Positions 12,058 to 25,776 of a stretch of 64,000 nucleotides of DNA are shown piece by piece. The notes under the pieces are model-generated. The model was not told the origin of the DNA. It did not search any database and worked only from the letters and a program-made list of their open reading frames with translations. Position numbers and translations under genes: made by a program. This stretch comes from Physcomitrium patens. Its lineage: Eukaryota; Streptophyta; Bryopsida; Funariales; Funariaceae. Within the stretch, counting starts at the first letter, position 1. The number at the start of each line of letters is the position of its first letter. The stretch spans positions 10,836,533-10,900,532 of the forward strand of contig NC_037275.1 of the NCBI RefSeq assembly GCF_000002425.4. Reading direction: 5' to 3'.

Positions 12058-13814
12058 AATGATCGGAAAGAGTGAGAGGATGTCCAAGAATGGTGGCAAC
12101 ATCTTTGTTAATAGGAGTCTCTTTGCCCAAATTCCTTTTTTTTTTTTTTTTTTTTTTTTTTTCTTTGGTTTTTTTTCATACCTTCAAGAGCTCTAGTGCT
12201 CTAGATATTTTTTTTTGTCTCCTTCCTATGATAGAAGTACTACAATGCACTACTTCTTGATTTCTTAAATTGATTGATTTATTTATTTATTTATTTTTGT
12301 GCAAGAAATGGCTTTAAATCTATTGGAATTGTAACCAAAAATCTCCATCACTTCTTGTGTAATATAAGTGGCTTAATTGACTGATTTTTTTTTGGTTGTA
12401 GCATGTACAACTGTGTGGTCACAGATTATGCTTCATTAAATAGAGCAGCATTCAACAAACATGAACAACAATACTGAATTTAGGCTTCTCTTATTGTAAG
12501 CTCTATTGATTAGTTTCTTTTTTGTATGCAACTAGACTGGTCTACAATGCAGGCAGCAAGAAATGGTTCCTTCTTCTATTTCATGTTCAAGTGCATTTTT
12601 TTTACTGATTTATATGTTGAGAAGGAGTTCCGAAGTGGTATAGCTATTGTGGTGCAGCAGTAGACTTAGGCATCTAGATAGTCTTACATAGAGCTCCAAA
12701 AAATGTGAAGGAAGGTTTTTTATCTAGAATTTTTCTTGTAATGGTCTTTTAATCTTTGACATTAGAAAAGACCGTTGTAGCATTATTTAGTAGCAATTTT
12801 TTAATCAATATGGGGCTTTGATGCAATGTATTGGTGGTTGAATATATTTTATATATAACAAACAATTGATATTATGGTTCAATGCACAACTTAGAAAGAA
12901 AGGACAGTAAATCCATTAAATAACAGCAACTACCAATTCACAGACTCATTCTCTTTTCTGTACAAGTAATGCACATATGATAGAAGTTATACTGAAGGCA
13001 AGGCAAGGTGACATTTTTGATTCAATGTTACAGAATTGGATCATAATTAGAGGTAGAATTATGTAATTAGAGACTTCTTGTAATCTTCATTGAGGACAAG
13101 AAGCTATGAATGCACATAAGTGGTAGTTCTCTAGAAAAAGCCTTAAAACCTAGTTTTTTGATCCATAATCTTCGGAGCCTAAGTTGTGACAAAGATGCAC
13201 TAATAACACCACAGTCAAGAATGATTGGAATTTGAAAAAAACCATTGACAACTTCATAAAGCCTCTATTTGTATTTAATTACTAATCGCATAATTAAAAA
13301 AAAAATCATGGATGAAAATAGTAATCAGAATCAAAAGAGAGAATTTAAAATATTCAAATTACAAAGGTTTTACTAATCATCTACAACATTTTTTCTAAAC
13401 TACGATCTTAAGCAATTTTAGTAATTTTAAGTGGCTAAAAATATATCAGTTTTTATAATTGTGTAAGACTCCTAGAAGCGGAGCTCACCAAGTTAGAACT
13501 TGTATGTAATTTGGAATTAGTTGTACTTAATCACAAATTTCTAAGAAGCAGTATTAAAAAGTCATTACTAGGATTTATCAATGCTCAAAGAATTCTCAAG
13601 TGTAGATAGTATTACTCCACTTCCAACATTAAATTTTTAATAAAAAGGCTTCTATTCTAGTACTACATATAATCAATATGAAGAAGAAGGAAAGGCAATT
13701 GTAACGAGAGATAACATTGGATCAATGAAAGCAGTCCACAAGAAGAAGGATTTTTTTTTTTTTTTATCAGTATGGATCTACTTCTTCAAAAATCACAAAT
13801 CTAAAAATCGTATG
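11721..13814. other. Unassigned DNA with TA and T runs
   Basis: TA runs at about 11937-11969 and 12027-12055 and a T-run of 27 bases at 12136-12162. The part from about 12300 to 13100 is less AT-rich than its surroundings and may be decayed unique DNA. No gene, RNA or known element is recognised. Confidence 0.45.
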
Positions 13815-16450
13815 CAATATTGTGAAATAGGCAAATTATCAAGGACATGAACTCCAAAGAAAGATAATCTCAATACACTCTTGTGTCACTCGAAAATACT
13901 TAGAAATCACTCAAAGGTGATAATATATTGAACTAGAATAGCTATTGGCAAAGACTAGAAAACATGACGACTCTTAAAACTAGACTATAAATAAGAAAAG
14001 AGTTGACAAGAGTGAAGAAGGCTTCACTCTTGTCTCTATATATACTATCTAACTAGGGGCTACGTGGCAACATTCTATAGGACCTCCAATATGTGTTGAC
14101 TTTGTAGGACACTTGCCTTGACTTACAAGGCAAGTTTTTCTAAGTGTGGACCACATAGTTAGCTTGGTCTTCAAGCTAACAACATGTGTGGAACATGGCC
14201 AACTTATTGACCACGTTTCTAATCCAAAAAGTCAATTAAAGACACCTATGAAGTCAAAGTAGCATCTATGAAGCTTTTAGGAAGCTTCCATATCAAATAC
14301 TATAGAATTAACTTACTTTTATCTACTTTTACTTACTTCTACTTATTTATATATGTAATTACTAGCTTATATGAATATGTCTGTGACACAAATCTATCAA
14401 AGATATATTATTAAGGTTGTAGTGAATAAAGTGGATATATGAAAAAAAAACTTAGCGGTTTCTTCATCTAAAAATATATTTTATATATGGTATAAAATGT
14501 GTGAAATTGATAAAAAAAATAATCTACTATCATAAATATAGAATTGTATAAATTTAAGATTGAAAGATCCATGATAAAATCCATAGAAATAAATGACCAT
14601 GGGTGTTCTAGAATAGGTAATAGTTAAAAAAATTGATAAGATTGATGGCGGGAACTTTTGGATCATTAATAAATATCACATGATTGTATATAGTCTTTGA
14701 CTACCTTTTATCTTTGAGGCCACTAAAAATATCTCAATATTAATTCCAAAGTCTTCTTATATTCAAAATATCCAACTGCAAAAAAATCATGATGAGCTTG
14801 AAAAACACATACTCAAATCTTACCTTTTGGAATATATAATTGTCTTTCAAAATAGAATAGGTTATTTTTAAATTCAAACTTAGAACTATCTTAAGACTTA
14901 GAAGAAGTATTCTTGATATTGTTAATAAAAGAATCAAAAGACATACTAGATTTAATTTGCTAGACAAAAATTGAATCAACAGTTAATGTTGATTTTATTG
15001 CTCAAACATAAAAATGCTTTGACTTCAAGAGAATTGCTCTTTGTTGATCAAAAGATGTATCTCTTTCTTTTAATGCAAGATAAGAATGTCTAAAAAAGAT
15101 GTCCAATAAATCTTATTATTTTTGGATTGATAAGTAATCTTGAAATCAATTCTTGATAAAGACATGCTCTAATAAGTTTGGTGACAATTCAAAACACGTG
15201 CCATTATGAAATACTTGAATTTCTTATGATCCGTATACAGGTTGATTGGACTTGAGGTGACTTCTAAATAATGATGTCATTCTTGAAATGAATTCACAAT
15301 TACAAAGATTTCTTTCTTGTCAATCTCATAATTAATCTTGATTGCTAAATTATTTTTGGAATAGAAAGCTACTGCAGAGAATTTATTATTTACTTCCATT
15401 TGTGACAATATTAAACCTAAGACAAAGCTTGATACATTTTTTTTCATGAAAAATACCTTAGAAAAGTTAATACAATATAAGATTGATGTAAAAATAAACT
15501 CCTTCTTTAAAAAATTAAACCATGCTTCAATTTCTTTATTTTATCCAAGTTTGTCTTTACAAGTCAAATGTATAAGTGAAACTAAAACTTAAACTTAAAA
15601 AAAATTCTTAATGAAGATCTGATAGTAATTGGTAAAGTTCAAAAAGCATTGAATACATCTTATTGTTCTTGAAATTTTCTAATCTATGATAGTCTAGACT
15701 TTCTTTAGATCCATCATTAGTACTTTGTTGAAAATGATGTATTCTAGAAAGTGAATTTGAGTAATGTAGAAAACATATTTTTTTAATTTAGTATATAATT
15801 CTATATCTCTAAGTTTTTATAACACATGACAAACATAACCTTCATACTCTTATATATTCTTAGAATAGATAAAAATGTCATTCAAATAATAGACAATAAA
15901 ATTATTAAAAAATTTATAAAAGACATCATTCATTAGATGTTGAAAAGTAGTTAGTATATTTGTAAGCCATAACATAATACTTGAAATATTCATACTTGAT
16001 TCAAAATGTAGTTTTCTATTCATCTCTTTTTTTTAATATATACCACATTATAAGCTCCTCATAGATCTATTTTTGTATAGATCTTTTTTTGATTCAATTG
16101 ATCAAGAAGTCTTGAAATCAAAAATAGAGGATAATTATTTTTGATAGTAATCTTGTTAAGTCCTTGATAGTCTATACATATCAATAGAGATTCATCATTT
16201 TTCTTCACAAATAAGATAAGAGCTCTTACTAAAAATTTAGAATGGCGTATGAAGTTTTTAGCTAATTTTTCATCAATATACTCCTTTAGTGCAACCACTT
16301 CTATGATAAGCTATAAATTTGTCCAAATGATGGCTGAATTCATTTTTGCAAATCAATTAAAAAATCATAAGGTCAATGCTTTGGAAGAATATTTATATAT
16401 TTTTTTCAAAAATATCCTAAAAATCTTAATATTAGCTAAGAATACCACTT
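13815..16450 (-). mobile_element. Gypsy (chromodomain type) fragment, broken
   Basis: Minus-strand Gypsy relic. 13815-14390 is an LTR whose sense start (TGTGTCACAG) is at 14390. To its right come, in reverse order, an integrase piece near 14480-14670 that aligns with 55210-55350, a degenerate RNase H region, and a reverse transcriptase N-terminal region near 16060-16300 with ILFVKKNDESL and LNKITIKNNYPL. No partner 5' LTR was found to the right. It belongs to the same family as the elements at 10590-11720 and 53101-58850. It is truncated and broken in many places. Confidence 0.8.
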
Positions 16451-17775
16451 AATATCTTTATACTATTAAAAATAGGTATGGCATATATAGCAAAAGATGA
16501 TCCTTCTTTTGTAGAATGCATAAAAGTTCTCGCTCCTATTAGTAGAGATTTGGATATATTATACTTATATATTTCTATTTAACTAATGAGATTTTTTATT
16601 AAACTACTAAAATAATTAAGGTTACAAAAAATCCAATCTATTTGAGAGTTATATTTTTTTAACTATAATAATTTTAAAATAATTAGATTAGAAGAAGATC
16701 TTATCATAATAAATATTATTATACTATTATGATTTTTAATTTCTATATCTAAAAAATAGTCTCAAAGATAATACCTCTAAAAGATAATAAACAACCATCT
16801 ATAATTTCTACATGTATGGATTTAATTTTCTTGATTAAAGGTATTTCTTATTTTTTGTCAAAGTCTTCATTTATAAAAAAAGCTTGACATTGTTTTTCAT
16901 TTTGAACCTTTGAAATTCTAATCTATAACTAAAACTATTTCATTTATTATACTCTAATAAAGTTCCATGTATAAAACTACCAGATTTATCCTATCTATCT
17001 ACTAGATTGACTCTTCATTGCTTATTCAACCTCAAATATAGAGACTTAAGATTTCTATAATGATTATATATTCTAAAATTAAAATATAATAATTTTAAAC
17101 TAGTCTTTTCAATTCTTCTCTTGGTTCTCTTTCAAATCCTCATCTAATTTCTTCTCTCTAACCTACTCTTACTTTTTTTTCTAATAGGACAATACTACTC
17201 CATATTATGCATCTCTTTTTCCTACAAAGAGAGGACTAAAAACCCTCATCCTATTCTAAACCTTAATTTGTCTCCTATCTCTAAGCTTTATCTCAATTAC
17301 TTTTCATTCAACTTAGTCTTCATTCATTCACATCTTCATCCTTCAAATTCTTCATTTATCTTTGTCTTCATCTATCCAAATCTTCATCTATTTGCTAAAT
17401 ACAGTTATTGCCTTTAAAGCAATAATTGTTAATGATATAGCCAACAGTAATGGGACATATTGACGTACTTTTTAGGTCTGCTAAATATCCATTTAAGAAA
17501 AATAATTTCATAAGCTTAGATAAAAATATTATTTATCTTTATTTATACATATATAAATATTAGTAAATATAAATATAGCTACTTTTAATCATAAATAAAA
17601 ATCAAACACATTATTACTAAATTTTATAATATTCATAAGTTATTAAGAATACTTCTAAAACTTCAAAAATTATAAATAGAAAAAATTTTAATCACATAAT
17701 TTATTCAGTACATACTTTTAATAAAATAAATATAAGTATTAACCAATTAAATTTTAAAATCTATCACATAAAATA

Positions 17776-17814
<39 letters not shown>

Positions 17815-18503
17815 CATTAAAATAAAATATAATAAATTTATATATATTTCAAATAAAATTTTAGCATCCTATTTTTAGTTAATATTAAATATATTGATAC
17901 ATTTAAAGTTAAAAAATTTAAATCATAATAATCAAATAAAAAAATTCTTATAAAGTAATAATTTTTATTAAAATACATCAAAAAATTTAATAATATAATA
18001 AATTTTTATATTATGATAAATAATTTATATTTATAAAGAGATGGTAATAAATTTTGAATTTGAAATTTTATTATTCAAAAAATTATTCTATTAATTATAA
18101 GTAAGATAAATTAAAATTCTTAATGTTTTCAAAAATATAATTTTTTTAAAAAATACTAACTATTTAATATACAATAATAGATTTTTCTTCAAAGATAACA
18201 AAATATAATTATATTATAATGAATGTATTAAGATAATTTATAAATTCTATATTTATATAGATATTATTTTTTATAAAGAAGAATGAGTCATTACAAAAAC
18301 TTTATATAGATTTGTGCATGAAGCAAATTAATTGTTATAAATCACTTTTATCTACTTTTATTATCAAGTTTTTAAAATTATTATATTTATGAATTCATTA
18401 TATACATTCATTATACTACCTATCAAATATTAGAAATTAGCTCAAAGAATCTTTAAACATATTTATAAATATCAACCATACAATTACAAAGACTAAATAT
18501 AAG

Positions 18504-18550
<47 letters not shown>

Positions 18551-19987
18551 TACATATATTTTTTAACACATTGATAATTTTATTTATTCTTTGAGATTAA
18601 ACTCAAAATGTTTCTTAAATAAAGGTGAGATATTTTAGAAATATCAGCTAAAGTTTTTTTCTTTATAGATCATAAAAATATCTTTATTCTATCACATTAA
18701 AAATTAACAAGTGAAGAAAATATATTATTTTCTAATTATTTTTGAAAACTCTTTCAAAAGTGAAAACACAAAGCTTCACAATTCATCTCAAAATTTTCAT
18801 AGCTTAAGTATATTAAATCGAGCACAATTGATTCATTTAGAAAATAATAATTTTTGATGTCACAATTCTTTTACAATTGAGTACAACTACTTATATATAT
18901 AAAAAAATCTTATAAATGGCATATTTAAATTTCAAATTTTTTTTGAATATTTATATATATATTAATATATCTTTAATATTAAAAATATTTTTTGATTCTT
19001 ATTAAAAAAATTATGTAAAAGCATAAAAATTAAATCTCCAAGCTACAATAATATAGAAGAAAAAAGTACAAAAAGGTCTACTACAAAGCAAAGCAAGAAT
19101 TTATTGATATACACTCTTACAAAACAATGTTTTACAAAATCCCAACTATATAATAAAAATTGTATTTTATTCAAATAATTCTTTAAAAAAAATCTCTTAC
19201 AAACATATATTTTAACATGTTGAAACAAAAAAATAAGTTTAGATTTTCTACAATGTCAGCAAAAGTTCTTTCAACAACATCAATTCTATTTATTGAATAT
19301 AAAATGATTAAGTTATATTTTATCAATTTAAATCAAATATAAAATGATTAAGTTATATTTTATCAATTTATTTATTTTACATTCTTTATTGTGGATTTGG
19401 ACCAATTGTAGCAATTATTTTAGAAGTTTCAAAAAAGTAAAAAATAAAAAATTAGCACCACACAATATTTGACATAATTTTAAAAACTAAATGTTGTAAT
19501 AAAACATGTTATCACTATATTACCTTGATAAATGACAGTTTGACAAAAATAAGTACCAACTAATAATGTTATGTTTCATCTAACATCAACTGCTCCATGT
19601 CAAAACAATGAATAGATGCAAACAAACAACCATTTTCATGATTGTAAAGCTATAAAACTTTTAGTTGTAAATTCTTGATATTGGTGCTTTACAATCAAAT
19701 TATACTCTTATTAAATACATCAAAATTTTTATCCAAAACAAAACAAGGTCCTTTAAAAATAATATGAACTACTTCATACATGAAACAATCAAAGGCATAT
19801 AAATTCCCATACATTTCCTTCTAATAAATATAGCCAAAAATATTTGAACTCGATTACTTTGTGGTTGCCACTTAATGATAAATTGAACTTGATTTGAAAA
19901 TTCTCGCACCAGTCACCAACTTCCATCAAAGTACTTAACAACCAGCAACTCTTCATTCTTGATCAAACTCCAAACTCCAAAAGCTAC
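16451..19987. other. AT-rich gene-free DNA
   Basis: No gene recognised. TA runs lie at about 17779-17812 and 18507-18544. A pyrimidine-rich stretch spans about 17100-17400. The leftmost few hundred bases could be decayed upstream sequence of the Gypsy fragment. Base composition becomes less extreme from about 19400 toward AGP copy 2. Confidence 0.5.
19296..19370. repeat. Tandem duplication, 35-bp unit
   Basis: The 35 bases at 19296-19330 are repeated exactly at 19336-19370, separated by 5 bases. This is a simple local duplication in AT-rich DNA. Confidence 0.85.
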
Positions 19988-21141
19988 CATCGGAATGGGG
20001 GCAACCAAACTGGGCGCCCCCTCAAACAAGGAAGACGAAGGCATGAGAAATCAGCAACAACGCCACGGTGCACATGGATGCAATGGTCTACAACAGTGAG
20101 CTCAGTTTTATTGATAAAACAATGATAAATCGGAGACAAACAGATGTGGAGGCTGTCTGGCCAATCTGCACGAGGTTGCAATGTTGCCATGCACACGACG
20201 GAGCAAGTGCAGACAGTGCAAAAATAATTGCACTCAGCTCCCACTCACTACCATAGTTTCCATGCCCAACTCCGCCACACCATTCCATTTCATTCGCTGT
20301 TGGAATGCAAGCAAGCAGGCATTCCGAGAGTCGGCGTGGCGATGACGACCCAGCTGCTCCACCAGGTGTTCTAATAGCCTACACCAGCAGGAGGCAGAGC
20401 GACGGGGGCGGGAGCACCAGCAGGAGGCACCCCATATACAAAAATAGCATCAGCAGGAGACGCCACCGGAGCCCCCTCCGGAGCCCCCTCTGGAGCCCCA
20501 ACCGGAGCAACCGTGATGGGGAAAGCCACTGCCGCCGGCCCTGGAGAAGTCGCCGGGGCGGAGCTTGGACTTACACTCATCAACTGCCTCCCTGCGTGTG
20601 CCTGCCCTACCAGAGCCACGCACACCAACAGAACCGCCATCACTGCCGACAATCGCATGGTGATCGCCATTTCCTGAGGACGAGCGCCAGATTATGGACC
20701 TGCTCCAACCAATCGACAGATCTGATCCAAACGCGTGGGGCGGTGCTGCAGACTTGTGAGACTCTACAGCTTCCTAGGCACGCCGTGCCGATGCTGTGGG
20801 AGGAGAGGGGATGAGCTGCTGTGTATGATTTGCTTCCACTGATGCAGGTGGGAGTATATGTCCGTGCGGCCCCAGCTGCTTGAGGGCGCAAGCATGCGGT
20901 ACCGCTGCGAGGTCTTCGAGTTGTGGATTCTGAGGTGACGCTTTCGTGCGTGGCGACCTCGTAACTCGGGAAGGTCAGCTCGCTTGACACGGACTCCGGT
21001 CACTGCAGCTCGACGAACGCTGAGAAGGGAGTAGGGTCCATGGCAAGGGTGACCTTCAGCTGGGGACGGTCCGTTCAGCAAGACTCCGTGTGGATTAGGC
21101 CGTTCATGATGAGGTTTGACGCCCTACCAGAAGGTCAGGTT
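19988..21141. repeat. AGP-containing duplicated segment, copy 2
   Basis: Near-perfect copy of 6499-7652 (one difference seen, 20207). The edges are sharp: left and right flanks do not match those of copy 1. It carries the whole AGP coding sequence with 471 bp upstream and 383 bp downstream, but not the more distal GC-richer DNA of copy 1. No poly-A tail, terminal repeat or target duplication is evident, so it does not look like a processed retrocopy. A Copia relic begins 67 bp to its right. Confidence 0.93.
20371..20670 (-). CDS. Arabinogalactan protein / AG-peptide-like, copy 2
   Basis: Encodes exactly the same 99-residue protein as copy 1: a 26-residue signal peptide, then a Pro/Ala/Ser-rich mature region with the GAPEGAPEGAP block and no GPI tail. 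It is open and undamaged. It retains 471 bp of upstream DNA, so it may or may not keep a working promoter. The surroundings are AT-rich and repeat-laden, which makes silencing plausible. An assembly artefact cannot be excluded from sequence alone. Confidence 0.7.
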   Translation of the reverse strand: MAITMRLSAVMAVLLVCVALVGQAHAGRQLMSVSPSSAPATSPGPAAVAFPITVAPVGAPEGAPEGAPVASPADAIFVYGVPPAGAPAPVALPPAGVGY

Positions 21142-21208
21142 AATGTCAACACCAATAGAACCAGTAACAAGCATCACACTCAATATCACTTCGCAACCGG
21201 TCTGGGTT

Positions 21209-24200
21209 TGTTGAATCTCTTGACACAACAATGGTAGGAACTAATGTTGAAGGATGAGAGAAGTATCTGCAACTAAAATTCTGGAGAAGAATCTTCTAGG
21301 AAGGAAACGTTGGCGTTCCCTGGAAAGATAACGAGCTAAATATAGGTAGCAATGAGAAGTGGAGGGCAGCCTACTTTGATTATTTCGTCTTCTATTTTAT
21401 GTTTTCTGAAGTGCCAATCTATCTCAAAGTGTTTGGTTCGATCACAAAACATAGGATTTTTGGAAATCTTAATGCTACTTTGATTAATAAACTTCAAAGA
21501 AGTTTGTGGGTTATCTCCATATCCAAATTCACAAATCAGCCTATTTAGCTACTTGGTCTCATACATGTACTTTGATAAGTCTCTATATTTGGATTCACAC
21601 GATGATCTTGTAGTAGAGATTTGTTTTTTGGAGCTCCATGAGATGGAGGTTTGACCAAAGTACATACTTGTGGATGTTTTATTGTCCAAAACTCTGATAT
21701 ATTTAAGATTTGAAAAGCCATATAGTTTGTTTGTTTGTTTGTTTGTTGGTTTTGTTTTGTTTTTTGTTTTTTGTTTTTTTTTTTTTTTTCCTTTAGAAAT
21801 AAAAAGTCAAGCAACAAATGCTTTTTGAGATATTAAGTTATGTTTAAAGTGGCATTATAATTAACTTATTGGTGGCAATGTATATAGCACCTTGTTAGGG
21901 AGAGAGAAAAACCAATATTAGGTCTGATTTTTATAATATAGTGTAGTTTTCTAACAAGTGCTTTATAAGATGTTTTGTCTATGGAAGAAGTTTGTGTATC
22001 TTTATAGAATTGGACAGAGTTGTTAAGAAGGACATAAATAAAAGATGTGCTTGGATATTTTGCAAGAATTGAGTTAACATAGTTAGTTTAATAGAGTAGG
22101 ATGTAATTGGAAGTTTAAAGTACTTGTATTTTCAAAAATCAATATATTAAGCCTAAATTTTTCATCTTATACTTGTAGTCCAATTCTTGTATTAGATTGG
22201 AGATATAAGTTTGATTGGAGCTTGTAAGAAATAGATTATTAATATAAAAGCATAATATGGTGATATATTTGTTGTTATAAATATAATAGATGTTAATATC
22301 TAATACCGTTTTCTTCATACCTTGATGTCATAAGTCAATGTCCAATTCATTGTACTACATCTATAGATTCTATTTAAAGCCATATAATGATCTTTTTAAT
22401 TTACACACAATGTTTAATATTGAATTTGATATATCCATGTATTTGAAGCATGTATATATATTCTTTAAGAAAATTATTTTAAAATAAAGTGACAATGTCT
22501 AAGTAGTAGATGGACCATCCATCATGTATAATTAGTTTAATAATCAATTTAATTGATTCCCAATAGACAATGGATGCAAATATTTTTTAGAATTCCATGC
22601 TATTTTTTAAATCTGTATTAAAAATTCTTGCTTTGAATTATTTTAATTTTCTATTTATGCTAGACTTTATTTTATAATTCTAAAAAATTAAGATGGAATG
22701 CACATCAAGAGGAATTGATATTAGTTTCTAAGTTTGGTTTTTTATAATAGATTTGTATTCTAAAATCATAGCATGTATCCAACAAAGATTATTTTTGACT
22801 TAAACAAGTATACTAGGCTCACTTCCTTCTTCAATACTACCTATAAATGTCTCTATGAATTCAATGGATATGAAATTGGCATGTAATTTGAAGGTACTAT
22901 GTTATCTTATAGATTGTTATAGTGATAGTTCTAAAATTCTAGTAGGATTTAGTACTGGTGATAAAGCCATGTGTCATGATGTACTTTGGTTGGTGAGTAG
23001 TATGAGTTTCAAGATCACTAATAAATTGGAACTATGTAGTAGAAGTGTTATTTTTCTTAAAAGCAAAGAGACTTCAATAATAGATAAGAGAATTATTGAT
23101 ATTAAGATGTTAAAATCTAGTATATAGAAGGTGATGATATCAAGGTTGGAGTTAAGTATTGGCGTAATAATTGATGTAACAATCTTGGAATTTTTTAAAA
23201 ACTGAAAAATAATGGATTTTTTAAAAAACTTGATATCTTTGAATACAATGACTTTGTCCATTGTGAGATCATAGTAACAAAAATCTTTGATTTTTTTATT
23301 AGAATTAATTAATATACATAATCTTGTTCTACTAAGCATATTAGGATCTCCAAATAATTTTGAATTATTTCATCATTTAATATGTAGATATTACTTTGTA
23401 ACACTCTTATAGCAATATAAAAAATCTTATATAAATATTGAATGAAGCATTTGTTCCTCTTAAATTTTAAGTTGTAGTTTCTATTTAATAAAAATTCAAT
23501 TGATAATAAATTTTTTTTGATGTATGAAGAATAAAAAACATATTTGATTGATTGAATTTTATCAAAAAATAAGCAAATATTAATATTATCAATATTTATT
23601 ATATTATAATTATAGCCACTAACTAAAATGACTTGACTATCACAACTTATTATAATATCAAAAATATAGATGCATTTCAAGAAATATGATTTAATGTATT
23701 AAAATTTAAATACTATAATATTAGTTTAGAAAGTGATTGTATATAATTAATTTCAACAAGATAGACATCTATAATTTACAATACAATCATGTTTTCTTTA
23801 CGTTAGCTATTATTTCTTAAGCCTAAATCCATGTCATCTTCATTTGCAGATCTTGCTTTTAGATTATAGATTTATCTTTTGTCCAAGCCTTTTTTCCTTC
23901 TATCTTGATTATCCTTGTGTAGTTTTGATTTTGATTCTTGAATCTTATATAATTTTGGTGGTTCCTCCCCTTCTCCTTCTTCCTTGGTTTTTATAACCTA
24001 TACCTTGTCTATAACCAAATTTGATACCATAATTTGATCTATCTCTTTATTTATAAAATAATTATCTAAAATAATTTCTAAAAGCAAACCATGCATCTCC
24101 CTCATTTTTAATGTTTGTCCTTAATTTGCATGTGGTTTATTTATTAAGCAATCATACTTCTACTTCTAAATAAATTGACAGTTATTTTTTCATTCAAAAT

Positions 24201-24960
24201 TATTTTTTTGATAATCTTATCTTCTTTGGATAGATTTTTAGTGGTGAAATATATCACTATTGGCTTTGATAAATCTACATCTAATTCTTTTATCTTGTCT
24301 CTGGCTTCTTTTATATTTTTTAAATATTTATCCATACTATTGATTTTCAAATTTTCAAGAACTTATTGATAATTAAAATCTTAAAAGAATGATTATGTAA
24401 TTTATATTGTACTTTTAAGGATTTTTAGAAATAGTGTGAATTCTTCTATTGTTTGAGTAGCTTGATTTCTACTCTTTTCTTTATGTTACTATTGATGGTA
24501 CTTATTCCTAATTTGTTTGAAATTACTCTTGACTTTAGAATCTAAGAAAGACATACCTCTTTATCTAGCTTGGCAAAAAAAACTATAGTCTATTAAATAA
24601 CACTATACTTATTCAGAAGCTCCAATACTATGTTGAATTTGCTACTATTATAATAATAAAGAACTAATATTCAAAAAATAAAAAAGTATTGGCAACTAAA
24701 ATATTAGGATGAAAATCTCAAAAGAAAGAAAAATTATTATACTCTAAAAAAATAATAAGTTGAATATAAATAATGATGAAAAAAAGATGGCAATATACAA
24801 TATGATTTGGATGTAGCAAAATACGTTGAACAATTTAAATATCTTAGATCTAAATAATTCATATGACATACAATCAAAGAGAAGCTTGTCAAAGATTAAA
24901 CTTATTATAATTTGGCATACAAGGTGAGGAATTAAATAACAAACCAATACAAAAGATAAT
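21209..24960 (-). mobile_element. Ty1/Copia retrotransposon relic, broken
   Basis: Minus-strand Copia fossil. From right to left: 5' LTR end with a degenerate Met-tRNA-type primer site near 24620-24640; Gag-like region about 24140-24400; protease region about 23480-23680; a late integrase/linker region about 23200-23340; reverse transcriptase about 22150-22450 (a LYGFK-type motif is visible); RNase H about 21400-21550 with SKNPMFCDRTKHFE; then 3' LTR sequence about 21209-21400. The two LTR pieces are alignable but very different: the left one keeps G and C where the right one has A and T. It is old and broken in many places. Confidence 0.8.
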
Positions 24961-25063
24961 GAAGATTTTTTGTCTTGGTATTGAATATAACTTGCTTAAG
25001 GCATTAATTTTTTATGTTAAATATTAAACAAGATCCATATGATTTTAATCATAATTTTGACTT

Positions 25064-25776
25064 TGTGAATACAAAATTCACTACTCAATCTAAATACTAA
25101 ATCCTAAATCCTAAATGTGGCTTCAATTAAGAATTGCTTGTGATTGGATGTATGAAGTGGAAGTAGCAAGAACAAGAACAAAAGAAGAAAAATACAAAAA
25201 TAAGTGAAACAAGTACAATCAAGCAATTGTACACTATAAAATTAGTCACAATCTATTTACTGAATTTTAATCCAATAAAAAATAAAAAGTAAAATTAAAA
25301 ATATATTTTTAGAAATTTATTTTTTTTATATTTCTAATGATATAAAAAACATATAAATCCTAGTTACTATGAATAAGTTATGAAGATTTAAAAATAACAA
25401 GTAAATAAATAAAAAATTAAGTAAATAATTTTTACCTCAAAGATAATTTACTTAAGAAATCAAGAGTTTGAGCCTCACCAAGGCTCACAAGTAGTGTATA
25501 TAGGTGCTAAGAGAGGCCATGAGGCCTTAGTCTTATCTTCTACCTTCAAGGTGCTACAATCCATATGGGACTTGAGCACCTCTTTTCTTACAAGGACTAC
25601 ATTAACTATTAGTCCTCATATTTTCTACTAGTAAAACCAATAATTTTATATTTTTGACTTCACCATAGTACTTAAAAACATCCAATTAGTCTAAGAATTT
25701 GTTGTGGCTTTCAAATCTATCTCTAAATTCATCTTTTTATTGTAAAACAACTAGTTAGTTGATTTGATGACTAACA
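25064..25776 (-). repeat. Gypsy 3' LTR
   Basis: 713 bp, sense ends TGTTAGTCATC at 25776 and CTCACA-like at 25064. It aligns with 34114-34755 and 35290-35344, with frequent transitions between the copies. Confidence 0.85.

Noticed and set aside
19988-21141. AGP copy 2 as a processed retrocopy
   Set aside because: It includes upstream DNA beyond the coding region and has no poly-A tail or target duplication.
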